Virus record (IMG/VR): IMGVR_UViG_3300046507_000901 | Location: 1 to 24,723 of that record | Reading direction: 5' to 3' (one strand) | DNA from: a virus | Length of the DNA stretch: 24,723 nucleotides | Shown here: positions 16,111 through 22,171 of the stretch, piece by piece | Layout of the letters: each line of letters opens with the position of its first letter | How positions within the stretch are numbered: position 1 is the first letter of the stretch | Position numbers and translations under genes: made by a program | The notes under the pieces: generated by a model | Seen by the model: the letters and a program-made list of their open reading frames with translations, nothing else | The model's database searches: none | What the model was told of the DNA's origin: nothing

Positions 16111-16484
16111 TAGTTTTTATCTCCTTTAATTGATTGGGTTGCCTTTTCTATCAGGCTGTTTTGAAATGGTGTTCTTTCATCGTCCGCGGTGGCAAAAGCC
16201 TCCGCTAAAGTGTTTTTCGTTGTGCCGGCAGCTTCTTTCGCCAGGTCTTTCCCTAAAGCTTCCCCGAACAGTGTCTCTCGGCGGGTAACTTCAATAAAAT
16301 CCGTGCAGGCAAGCTTTTGCGAATGACTACAGGCGGAGCCTTCAGGGAAAAAGGCCAGCCCGTCTGAGGTCACAAAGACGCTTTCCTGTTCCGGATGGGT
16401 CGCAAACAGCACTTCGAGCGAAGCTTGCGTGACCCCGGCATCACAGAGCGCCTTGATGAACGCTTGGTTCTTTTCGATTTTCAT
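16110..16484 (-). CDS. Unknown protein upstream of the sheath gene
   Basis: A 124-residue protein, mainly helical with a central strand pair (HPEQESVFVTSDGLAFFPEG), two Cys residues (SACSHSQKLACT) and an Ala/Lys-rich helical C-terminus. There is no signal peptide or membrane segment. Its TAA shares a base with the sheath ATG, so the two are translationally linked. I do not recognise the family. It may be a tail-assembly factor or a leftover of a connector gene. Confidence 0.7.
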   Translation of the reverse strand: MKIEKNQAFIKALCDAGVTQASLEVLFATHPEQESVFVTSDGLAFFPEGSACSHSQKLACTDFIEVTRRETLFGEALGKDLAKEAAGTTKNTLAEAFATADDERTPFQNSLIEKATQSIKGDKN

Positions 16485-16494
16485 TTTATATGGT

Positions 16495-16974
16495 TTATTG
16501 TTTATTGAATATTTGCTTAAAATAGATTTCGAGTATACTCACCGCCTCGCTCCAGTTTACCCGGCCTTCGCTGACGACCGTCATCAGCCTGGCGGCCAGC
16601 GCATGGTACAGATGGTCCTTATCCGCATCAGCTGCGGATTTTATTTTATCAAGCGGTCCGCTAAGCAGATCACCATGACCGGCGGGCTGACCGTCAGTCA
16701 AAAAAGTGAGCCCCGATAATATACCTGGTAATGCTTCTTCAACCATCTTCCTCATCCTGTCATCAGCGGGGCCGGCGAGCAGCGAAGCCGGTTCTGCAGT
16801 TAAATCACCGTTCAGGGCGTTTTTAATATTATTCACCACCGTGATGCAATAATCGATCTGCAGGTTACTGATCGCTATGCCTTCGGACAGGCGTACCTGG
16901 AGCGCCCTTAGCCCGGTTAGTTTTTGCAGAAGGCCGGCAAAAAGGCCGCCTATAACTCTTAAAATATTGTTCAT
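16495..16974 (-). CDS. Unknown helical protein between lysozyme and tail genes
   Basis: A 159-residue protein, predicted almost fully helical. The N-terminus is amphipathic and hydrophobic (ILRVIGGLFAGLLQKLTGL), possibly a membrane-surface helix; the rest contains DDRMRKMVEEALPGILSGL and KDHLYHALAARLMTVVSEG. It starts four bases after the lysozyme stop. With this position it could belong to the lysis cassette (an accessory or spanin-like factor) or be a tail protein. I cannot decide from the sequence, and no lipobox is visible. Confidence 0.65.
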   Translation of the reverse strand: MNNILRVIGGLFAGLLQKLTGLRALQVRLSEGIAISNLQIDYCITVVNNIKNALNGDLTAEPASLLAGPADDRMRKMVEEALPGILSGLTFLTDGQPAGHGDLLSGPLDKIKSAADADKDHLYHALAARLMTVVSEGRVNWSEAVSILEIYFKQIFNKQ

Positions 16975-16978
16975 CTAT

Positions 16979-17455
16979 TCAGACAGGTGTGTTAAACAGT
17001 TTCATTTCTTTTTCACGTCTTTTAACCAGCACTTCGCTGACTTTTTTCATTCCAGTTCCGGGATCGGTTACCTTGTTCCAGGCCAGGAACTGCGCCGCGG
17101 CCCCTGTATAATCCCCCTTGTTCAGCTTTTTCAGCAGGGTACTTGAGGGCAGGCTGCCGGTATTGTAGTGAAAGCAGACCAGCGCGTCATATTGGTTCTG
17201 ATTGACCGGTGCGCTTACCACCCTGTTCACCGTCCGTTCGAAGTCTTTTAAAACCGCTGAAAGCAGGTCCGCAGCGCATTCCTTGTTGGGCAGCCGGTCC
17301 GCCGGCTGTATCGCCTTGCCGTTCGCATAGTAAGTGCATCCGTAACCGATCGTCCATTTACCCGCCTCGTCCTGGTACGCGGTTAATTTCAGGCCCTCGA
17401 ACGACCTGATCATATTTAATCCGCGTTCACTGAGCGTATGTTTATTTATCGCCAT
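16979..17455 (-). CDS. Endolysin, GH24 (T4-type) lysozyme
   Basis: A 158-residue lysozyme of glycoside hydrolase family 24, cutting the MurNAc-GlcNAc bond of peptidoglycan. The catalytic triad has the exact T4 spacing: E20 in RSFEG, D29 in YQDEAG, T35 in WTIGYG. The later conserved segment NQYDALVCFHYNTGS is also present. There is no signal peptide or N-terminal anchor, so release through the holin is expected. It overlaps the holin gene by 10 bases. In a headless tail locus its job would be to lyse the producing cell to free the particles. Confidence 0.95.
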   Translation of the reverse strand: MAINKHTLSERGLNMIRSFEGLKLTAYQDEAGKWTIGYGCTYYANGKAIQPADRLPNKECAADLLSAVLKDFERTVNRVVSAPVNQNQYDALVCFHYNTGSLPSSTLLKKLNKGDYTGAAAQFLAWNKVTDPGTGMKKVSEVLVKRREKEMKLFNTPV

Positions 17456-17991
17456 AATGATGTTATTTTAGTTTTGATAGATTCGATCCAGGCTGATTTT
17501 TCCTTGCCTTCAATTACCGCCAGGTTTTCCAGTATGGAAACCATATTTTCCTGCGCGATATGAATGATCAGGAAGTTTTGCAGCCAGTCAAAGCATTCCG
17601 CCATGACCGCCTCCCCCTTGGCCGCGTAATTCTGAGACCAATGGTACGGGACCGCGATGAGCACCAGGTATATAAAGACCTTAAATGAAAACCGGGAGAG
17701 CCGAAAACTGCTGAAACGTTCCTTTTTTATTCTGGATGCGGCTATGCCGCTTAACAACTCCACCACAAAGGCCATCAGCATCATGACCAGGGCGGCTGTC
17801 TGGATACCAAGCGCGAGCGGGATATCCGGAACGAGGGAGGCCAGCCCCGAAAGACCCGGGAACGTCAGGCTCACCAGCAGCAGTGGTCTTGTCAGGCTGT
17901 ATTTATAAGAAGGGGCGATACTTTGAAAAAGGGCCCTCAGGTCCTCGTAGTCAAAAGTCACGAGCATCCTCGTTAGCAGAGAACTTATCAT
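17446..17991 (-). CDS. Phage holin (holin family 4 type)
   Basis: A 181-residue membrane protein, first gene of the tail/lysis operon. I chose the ATG at 17989-17991 (MISSLLTRML), because the upstream in-frame extension would run into the GC-rich leader hairpin. Hydrophobic segments lie around PLLLVSLTFPGLSGLASLV, ALGIQTAALVMMLMAFVVEL and FKVFIYLVLIAVPYHW. The segment ELLSGIAASRIKKERFSS between segments two and three matches the conserved loop of family-4 (toxin secretion/lysis) holins. It probably makes the inner-membrane holes that let the following lysozyme out. Confidence 0.85.
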   Translation of the reverse strand: MISSLLTRMLVTFDYEDLRALFQSIAPSYKYSLTRPLLLVSLTFPGLSGLASLVPDIPLALGIQTAALVMMLMAFVVELLSGIAASRIKKERFSSFRLSRFSFKVFIYLVLIAVPYHWSQNYAAKGEAVMAECFDWLQNFLIIHIAQENMVSILENLAVIEGKEKSAWIESIKTKITSLWR

Positions 17992-18036
17992 GGTACATAT
18001 TTTTATTATATAGATCTTAATTTTTCTTTTTTTAAA

Positions 18037-18078
18037 CCGCGCCGCCCCTGACCGTATCGGGGGACTATTAAGGCGCGG
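18037..18078 (-). promoter_or_regulatory. Strong hairpin in the 5' leader of the lysis/tail operon
   Basis: CCGCGCC (18037-18043) and GGCGCGG (18072-18078) form a perfect 7-bp stem, and CCCC/GGGG inside (18045-18048 with 18060-18063) can extend it. On the transcribed minus strand it lies about 45 bases before the holin ATG and is followed by TTT and seven A, not by a terminator-like T tract. It could control translation or stability of the leader. Confidence 0.55.
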
Positions 18079-18229
18079 GTGCACTTACGACCGGTATGCA
18101 TCTCCTACCCCTGCGGGGGGCCCTTTGATCAAGCAGCAACTGCTTTTCCCTGTTTTCCGGAGTTCCCAAACGGTCATTATAGGTTGTCATTTTTCTTATT
18201 TCCCGTCACCTTTCCAAGCGACTTCATGA

Positions 18230-18260
18230 CAAACGTACGGCGGGATTTCGGAGATAAAAA
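18230..18260 (-). promoter_or_regulatory. Promoter of the lysis/tail operon
   Basis: On the minus strand a TACGTTTG (18237-18230) matches the Bacteroidota -7 consensus TAnnTTTG exactly. Nineteen bases upstream lies TTTT (18260-18257) at the -33 position, where TTTG is consensus. The segment is conserved, without gaps, with the region before the fibre gene at 22378. The expected leader to the holin ATG is about 230 bases. Confidence 0.7.
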
Positions 18261-18294
18261 ACCGCGTTTATGGTTGATTGACAGTGTTTTTAAC

Positions 18295-18318
18295 AATGAT
18301 GAAAGCTGCGTTAATCAT
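18295..18318 (-). promoter_or_regulatory. 24-bp activator-box candidate A (tail operon)
   Basis: Minus-strand reading: ATGATTAACGC, then AGCT, then TTCATCATT. It shares 16 invariant positions with boxes B (22172-22195) and C (18794-18817); arms ATGAT and ATCAT are inverted. It ends 57 bases before the -7 box, the same distance as at box B. Confidence 0.65.
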
Positions 18319-18369
18319 CCGTTTTTTGATTCACCTCAGCAGAAAAAGCACCATGCTCAAAATGAGGCA

Positions 18370-18390
18370 ATTGCTAATATTATTAGCAAT
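18370..18390. promoter_or_regulatory. Perfect palindrome, possible operator
   Basis: ATTGCTAAT (18370-18378), ATT, ATTAGCAAT (18382-18390). It lies 51 bases upstream of box A as read from the minus operon. It lacks GC strength for a terminator, so a protein-binding site is more likely than a stop signal. Confidence 0.4.
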
Positions 18391-18793
18391 TCAGATTGAA
18401 AGTTTTTATTATCCGGAAGGATACCCTACCCGGCATCCGGTAAATAATGAGATTGCCAGAATCTCCGCTCCCCCCCCGGGGGTATACAGGTACAGCTACA
18501 GTCCGGAAGCTGCATTTTTCGGGGATAATCGATAATCAAAGTATCCGGGAATAGCAGAGCTCCCCCGCTTTAAGTTATAGCGTATTAAAAATGTTAATAA
18601 GACCGGCCGAAACTGACGGCAACAACGCGGGACCGCTAGGCACACCAAGCTGAACGCACTTTGTAAATATTTCGCCGCTTTGTTTTTTGCATAAACCGCA
18701 CAGGACACTTTTTCGGTTGCTACAGATACTACAGTATACAGATCGGCATCCCATTGCCCACCCTTTTTCAGGATGATAGATGCCGTTTCAGGC

Positions 18794-18817
18794 AATGATG
18801 CACAGCGCATTAATCAT
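18794..18817. promoter_or_regulatory. 24-bp activator-box candidate C
   Basis: Minus-strand reading: ATGATTAATGC, then GCTG, then TGCATCATT. It matches boxes A and B at the 16 shared positions. It lies 63 bases before the -7 candidate of the plus-strand tail terminator gene. Because the box is nearly palindromic its working direction is uncertain. Confidence 0.55.
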
Positions 18818-18840
18818 CAGAATATGCGATTGGCGGGAAA

Positions 18841-18853
18841 CCTGTAAAACAGG
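18841..18853. repeat. Small inverted repeat before the terminator-gene promoter
   Basis: CCTGT-AAA-ACAGG, a perfect 5-bp stem with a 3-base spacer, between box C and the -33 element at 18858. It could be a weak operator or chance. Confidence 0.3.
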
Positions 18854-18857
18854 CATC

Positions 18858-18888
18858 TTTGAATATAAAGAGCCCGGTATTACGGATA
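18858..18888 (+). promoter_or_regulatory. Promoter candidate of the tail terminator gene
   Basis: TTTG (18858-18861), exactly 19 bases, then TACGGATA (18881-18888). The -33 element and the spacing are consensus for Bacteroidota; the -7 element keeps TA but deviates in the last four bases, so activator help would be expected. Confidence 0.5.
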
Positions 18889-18960
18889 AAGCACGGCTTA
18901 AGGATTTTTTTTCCAGCGTCATAGGCTACTGGCTAACAGCATATTAAAAAAAACAAATAA

Positions 18961-19473
18961 ATGAGCACATCACAAACAGATGCCATCCTGGCCAATGTAT
19001 TTTTGAGCGTACAGGAGCGGCTTGCCACGATCCCGGATTTACAATTTATCGGTATGGATATCGGGCAGCTGGAATGGGGCGAAGAAAATGCGAGCCCGGT
19101 CCTATTTCCCTGCGTATTGCTTGGACGGATCGATATTAACTATACCGACAACAAGAAATCCATCCAGCAGGGGGATGCCATACTGGAATTATTACTGGCC
19201 ATGGCGACACCGGGGCCGGGGCAGGACAGCGGATCTACTGCAACTGATTATTTTAATCTTGAACACAAGATCAATCAGGCCCTGCACGGCTGGTGTGACC
19301 AGCAGTATTTCAATCCCATGAGCAGGGTCCGCGCCAGGAACAAACGCAGAAAGCGGACCGATATCCGGGTTAGAGCGCTGCGTTTCGGCTTTGGCTTCGT
19401 CGACGATACCGCCATGCAGGTCGGACAAACGGGCCAACGCCCGGAGATGGTACTGTCAATGCAATTGTCCTAA
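18961..19473 (+). CDS. Probable tail terminator/completion protein
   Basis: A 170-residue protein with an N-terminal helix (DAILANVFLSVQERLATI), the strand SPVLFPCVLLGRIDINYTD, a strand after GDAILELLLAMA, a helix (YFNLEHKINQALHGW) and a basic end-region (RVRARNKRRKRTDIRVRALRF). This order resembles tail terminators, which form a hexameric ring on the head-proximal tube end. The family assignment is inferred, not certain. In a headless particle such a cap would be needed to stop tube growth. The gene is separated from the other tail genes, on the opposite strand, with a separate promoter, a box-C element and a strong terminator directly behind it. Confidence 0.65.
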   Translation: MSTSQTDAILANVFLSVQERLATIPDLQFIGMDIGQLEWGEENASPVLFPCVLLGRIDINYTDNKKSIQQGDAILELLLAMATPGPGQDSGSTATDYFNLEHKINQALHGWCDQQYFNPMSRVRARNKRRKRTDIRVRALRFGFGFVDDTAMQVGQTGQRPEMVLSMQLS

Positions 19474-19510
19474 AACAAAAAAGCCGCTTTACCCAGCGGC
19501 TTTTTTGTTT
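19473..19510. terminator. Bidirectional intrinsic terminator
   Basis: AAACAAAAAAGCCGCT (19473-19488), loop TTACCC, AGCGGCTTTTTTGTTT (19495-19510): a perfect 16-bp inverted repeat with T runs on both strands. It serves the plus gene ending at 19473 and the convergent minus gene, whose stop codon (19489-19491) lies in the loop. Confidence 0.92.
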
Positions 19511-19734
19511 AGAAGGACCAAAAGTTCGGCAGTCCGTCTGATATCCCTGACCTCATCGCTTACGGTTACAGTGACTTCATCGCAGGCGGTAAACAATACG
19601 CTTATATTTCCCCGCCGGTATATTTCCGGAATTCCTATAAAAAAAGAGGAGACGGCGAGCTGTTTGAAGCCCAGCGCTTCCACGACGGAATAATTTATAA
19701 ACTCAAAAGCCTCGTGGTAGTGTGGTATATCCAT
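19489..19734 (-). CDS. Small unknown protein, last gene of regulatory operon
   Basis: An 81-residue protein, with aromatic-rich N-terminal part (YHEAFEFINYSVVEALGF), a hydrophobic segment (LAVSSFFIGIPEIY), a strand region (NISVLFTACDEVTVTVSDEV) and a helix (RRTAELLVLLNKKAAG). Its last six codons and stop are inside the bidirectional terminator. It follows three other small minus-strand genes and probably belongs to the operon starting at 20866. I do not recognise the family; no HTH or membrane anchor is clear. Confidence 0.6.
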   Translation of the reverse strand: MDIPHYHEAFEFINYSVVEALGFKQLAVSSFFIGIPEIYRRGNISVLFTACDEVTVTVSDEVRDIRRTAELLVLLNKKAAG

Positions 19735-19826
19735 GTGTCTGTTTACTTGTTTGTGTCTGTTTCAATTTGAATCCGGCCCGCGACAATTGCGGCCTTGTCA
19801 GGAGGGATCTCCGCCAGGTATTATGT

Positions 19827-20138
19827 TTATGACCAGTTGAAATGAGGCAGAAGCTTCTGAAGGTATTTGCTGTCCGCTTCCTCCGATTTAAGCTTTTCGA
19901 GCACGTCACGTTCCTGCATAATGATCTGGGAAATTGTTGTCTCACCCAGATAAAATTCAGTATTCAGTTTTTCAACCGCACGCTCATATTGCAGGCCTTT
20001 GATCTTGTAATGAAAATACAGGCGGCATACAATATCATGATCACGGCGCGCTTTAAAAACGCCTTTGACATGTTTAACGCCTTCTTTCTTTAAGGGTTCT
20101 GAAAGTATATTGGAAATCAATTGTTTACCGAGTGCCAT
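19827..20138 (-). CDS. Small basic protein with HTH-like segment, candidate activator
   Basis: A 103-residue protein. I chose the ATG at 20136-20138 (MALGKQLISN) rather than an ATG 23 codons upstream whose extension is hydrophobic and unlike the rest. It is basic in the first half (KGVFKARRDHDIVCRLYFHY). The part YERAVEKLNTEFYLGETTIS reads as helix, turn and the start of a second helix, resembling a helix-turn-helix, and the rest is a charged helix (QERDVLEKLKSEEADSKYL). I recall similar short Bacteroidota proteins in phage and mobile regions, from memory. As the best DNA-binding candidate in the repressor-controlled operon it may activate the 24-bp boxes; this is inference. Confidence 0.6.
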   Translation of the reverse strand: MALGKQLISNILSEPLKKEGVKHVKGVFKARRDHDIVCRLYFHYKIKGLQYERAVEKLNTEFYLGETTISQIIMQERDVLEKLKSEEADSKYLQKLLPHFNWS

Positions 20139-20387
20139 AGTTGGTTTAGATATAAAATAAAAGTAAAACGAAATTATCAGCAATAATGTCCGGCCCTGGT
20201 CATTCAAAAGCTGATCCTGTTAAAAGTTACAGCAAGATTGTTATATGGTGTTATTCCTGATGCAAAGCAGAAATAACTTGAAAAGACTGGCAATTTTCAG
20301 CAAGGAGCCCCTGGTGTTTACTGTTTTTGTAAGTGCTGCTTTTAGACAGGATCCCCTCCCGGCATTTGCCTGTCCGAGGTACGTTGC

Positions 20388-20696
20388 TCATGCGTAAAGC
20401 TTATTTAAAAGGTTCAGTTGATCATTAATGAATGCCTGTTCGTATCTCCACCGCTCCCCCAGGTAACGCTGGTTAAAATAAAGATAATATGCTTTGGCCT
20501 CCATATCAGTCAGCGATATGCTATAGCCATCGCCTTTAAGCCTGGCGGCCAGTTTTGCCTCTAGCTTTCTGAAGACCGGCTTCAGCAGGTCTTTTACCAG
20601 GCTTTCGGTCATATCAGGGGCAGGATCCTGGTTCACGATTTCCCGGAAAAGGTTGTGCAAGGCTTCCGCCTGCCGGATGGTTAGTTTTAGTGTCAT
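20388..20696 (-). CDS. Small helical Bacteroidota-type protein, unknown
   Basis: A 102-residue protein starting at the ATG 20694-20696 (MTLKLTIRQAEALHNLF); an upstream in-frame ATG would overlap the preceding gene. It is mainly helical (KDLLKPVFRKLEAKLAARL) with a conserved-looking segment ISLTDMEAKAYYLYFNQRYL and C-terminus LNLLNKLYA. I recall this pattern from hypothetical proteins of Bacteroidota mobile regions, not checked. It is the second gene of the operon and starts 11 bases after the end of the first. The role is unknown; it could be a regulator partner or anti-repressor. Confidence 0.65.
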   Translation of the reverse strand: MTLKLTIRQAEALHNLFREIVNQDPAPDMTESLVKDLLKPVFRKLEAKLAARLKGDGYSISLTDMEAKAYYLYFNQRYLGERWRYEQAFINDQLNLLNKLYA

Positions 20697-20707
20697 ATTC
20701 AAGGATG

Positions 20708-20866
20708 TTAAACAGATGGATAGCGAGTAGTGGTCAGCGTATGTTTTAAACCGGGGGCAACGCATCCTTTGCCCGGGCAGGTATCTCCTGCTGTACGTGC
20801 GTGCAGGACCGATCCGATACCGTGTTCCTTGATATAAGTGAATTTAATATTTTTATTTTTGCTCAT
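20708..20866 (-). CDS. Small unknown protein, first gene of regulatory operon
   Basis: A 52-residue protein, MSKNKNIKFTYIKEHGIG at the start and a CPGKGC motif in the middle. I chose the ATG at 20864-20866 because AAAGGA lies eight bases before it and the promoter described at 20888-20919 would give a leader of suitable length. It diverges from the repressor gene, and an operator lies in its promoter, so it should be induced when the repressor is inactivated. No family is recognised; size and position fit an anti-repressor or small regulator, but this is speculation. Confidence 0.6.
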   Translation of the reverse strand: MSKNKNIKFTYIKEHGIGSVLHARTAGDTCPGKGCVAPGLKHTLTTTRYPSV

Positions 20867-20887
20867 AATAATGTTCCTTTGCACATA

Positions 20888-20919
20888 CAAATATTAGACT
20901 ATTGTCTATTATTTACAAA
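20888..20919 (-). promoter_or_regulatory. Promoter of the small-gene operon
   Basis: On the minus strand TTTG (20919-20916), 19 bases, then TAATATTTG (20896-20888), which is TAnnTTTG with one extra base. AAAGGA and the ATG at 20866 follow. Operator O1 occupies the spacer and touches the -7 element, so repressor binding would block this promoter. Confidence 0.7.
20894..20909. promoter_or_regulatory. Repressor operator O1
   Basis: TTAGAC-TATT-GTCTAT: half-sites AGAC/GTCT with a 4-base spacer, nearly perfect. It lies within the small-operon promoter and 31 bp (about three helical turns) centre to centre from O2. Confidence 0.7.
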
Positions 20920-20924
20920 TAAAA

Positions 20925-20940
20925 TTCGACAAAAGTCTAA
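20925..20940. promoter_or_regulatory. Repressor operator O2
   Basis: TTCGAC-AAAA-GTCTAA: the same GAC-N4-GTC form with one half-site change. It lies 15 bases before the repressor ATG, so it could give autoregulation. Confidence 0.7.
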
Positions 20941-20955
20941 TAACGTTATCAAATT

Positions 20956-21852
20956 ATGCCTAATAGCCCCATAGACAGGCTTTTAATTTTTTTAGCCCAC
21001 AAAAAGATTTCTCCCTCAAAGGCGGAAAGACAGTTATCGCTGGGAAATGGCTATATAAAAAAGTCCCAGCAACGGGACGGCGGCATAGGAAGCGCCATAC
21101 TGGAAAAGATCTGCAGGACATACTTAGACATTAGTCTAACATGGCTTATCACCGGCGAGGGAGCGATGCTGCTTGACGAAAAAAGCGGAGCCGTATCAGC
21201 CCCAGATGAAGCGCAAACGGTTACCGCAACAGTTGCGGCCGCCGGTACAAGCAGGCGCCCCGGCAGCTTCAAACAGCTTCAGGCTACGTCGCCCCCGATC
21301 TCTCCGCTCCAGGTGATCAGCGTGGACAGCGATGGTAACGAAACTATTTTGTACGTCCCCCTGAGAGCTTCAGCCGGCTACCCCAAGGGATACGCTGACC
21401 GGGAATATATGGAAAAGCTAACTTCTTTCAGCTTGCCATACCTGAACAACGGAACGCACCGGGCATTCGAGGTAGACGGTGACAGCATGTTCCCAACGCT
21501 CGAAAACAAGGAGATCGTAGTAGGGCGCTTTGTAGAAAAGTTTGAGGATATTGTAGAAGATCATGTGCACATCATTGTAACCAGGGACCGGGGTATACTG
21601 ATCAAGAGACTGCTGAACAGGATCCAGAAATATGGCTTTATCGTCGCCAAATCCGATGCCCTGGACAACCGTAACCTGTATCCTAACCAGGAGATCTACC
21701 CCGATGAAGTGGTGGAGGTCTGGTTTGCAGTGGGCCACATCAATAATAAGTTCCGGCACCCGACAGACATGTATAAGCGCGTGAACAACTTGGAGGCGGA
21801 CCTTACAGAAATCATGAGGGTGCTGAAGTCGAAAAACCTGCTGGATAAATAA
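20956..21852 (+). CDS. HTH / S24-peptidase phage-type repressor (CI/LexA-like)
   Basis: A 298-residue repressor. Residues 1-65 form an HTH-like DNA-binding region (PSKAERQLSLGNGYIKKS). The C-terminal half is an S24 (LexA/CI) autoprotease: the cleavage site is Ala140-Gly141 in RASAGYPKGY, the nucleophile is S177 in VDGDSMFPTL, and the general base is K217 in GILIKRLL. The linker is Ala/Pro/Thr-rich. On DNA damage, RecA-stimulated self-cleavage should inactivate it, as known for the family. Operators O1 and O2 are just upstream and O3 lies in codons 57-62. There is no good Shine-Dalgarno and I could not resolve its own promoter. A stem-loop follows at 21945-21968. Confidence 0.92.
   Translation: MPNSPIDRLLIFLAHKKISPSKAERQLSLGNGYIKKSQQRDGGIGSAILEKICRTYLDISLTWLITGEGAMLLDEKSGAVSAPDEAQTVTATVAAAGTSRRPGSFKQLQATSPPISPLQVISVDSDGNETILYVPLRASAGYPKGYADREYMEKLTSFSLPYLNNGTHRAFEVDGDSMFPTLENKEIVVGRFVEKFEDIVEDHVHIIVTRDRGILIKRLLNRIQKYGFIVAKSDALDNRNLYPNQEIYPDEVVEVWFAVGHINNKFRHPTDMYKRVNNLEADLTEIMRVLKSKNLLDK
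21124..21139. promoter_or_regulatory. Intragenic repressor operator O3
   Basis: TTAGAC-ATTA-GTCTAA, with perfect 6-bp inverted half-sites, inside the repressor coding region (codons for ...LDISL...). It is the best match among the three operators. Its distance of about 200 bp from O1/O2 would allow DNA looping or a roadblock to repressor transcription. Confidence 0.65.
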
Positions 21853-21944
21853 GTAATTTTCGCTTGAAGGGCTCAACAACGCATATAAGCCATTGTTAAC
21901 TCCTCCCTATATTTCTTAAAAATTCTATCTCAACAGATTGATAT

Positions 21945-21968
21945 GATGACGGCAGTTTGGCCGTCATC
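21945..21968 (+). terminator. Stem-loop after the repressor gene, probable terminator
   Basis: GATGACGGC (21945-21953), loop AGTTTG, GCCGTCATC (21960-21968): a perfect 9-bp stem. Only TT follows before AAG, so the T tract is short, but position and stem strength suit a terminator. Confidence 0.6.
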
Positions 21969-22171
21969 TTAAGACTGTTCAAATACGCTGCCCCTCAAAT
22001 CGAACTTCCTAAGCCGACTGCAACAACCGAAGTTCAACACTTTTTCCCAAAAAGGCATCCGAAAATTATCAACCATCCCATTACGGATTTCTGAGCCAAT
22101 TACCAGCAACTCACAACCGAGGCATCATCATCAGGAAATCCATTGAATCTTTGTATCGGATGGAGATCTGA

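Larger units (their letters stand above)
17992..18960. other. Divergent regulatory region between tail operon and tail terminator gene
   Basis: No convincing gene is present in these 969 bases. From left to right it holds a structured leader for the holin transcript (hairpin 18037-18078), a promoter (18230-18260) and 24-bp activator-box candidate (18295-18318) for the minus operon, a palindrome (18370-18390), a C8G5 tract (18470-18482), a second 24-bp box (18794-18817), a small inverted repeat (18841-18853), and a promoter candidate for the plus-strand gene (18858-18888). An open minus frame at 18496-18810 is probably chance because its only ATG lies inside the second box. Confidence 0.65.

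Noticed and set aside
1036-17991. Extracellular contractile injection system (eCIS) or type VI secretion system
   Set aside because: There is no AAA+ ATPase of the eCIS type and no T6SS membrane-complex or ClpV gene. A holin/lysozyme cassette, a phage-type repressor and a P2-like gene order favour a tailocin or prophage remnant.
18496-18810. Minus-strand open frame of 104 codons in the regulatory region
   Set aside because: Its only ATG lies inside the conserved 24-bp box C, it has an odd composition (many Cys and basic runs), and it overlaps regulatory DNA. A leftward transcript from box C remains possible, but coding is not supported.
17992-18960. CRISPR array, tRNA or other structural RNA in the long intergenic regions
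   Set aside because: No regularly spaced direct repeats and no cloverleaf or CCA-end pattern could be found here or at 343-1035 and 21853-22377.
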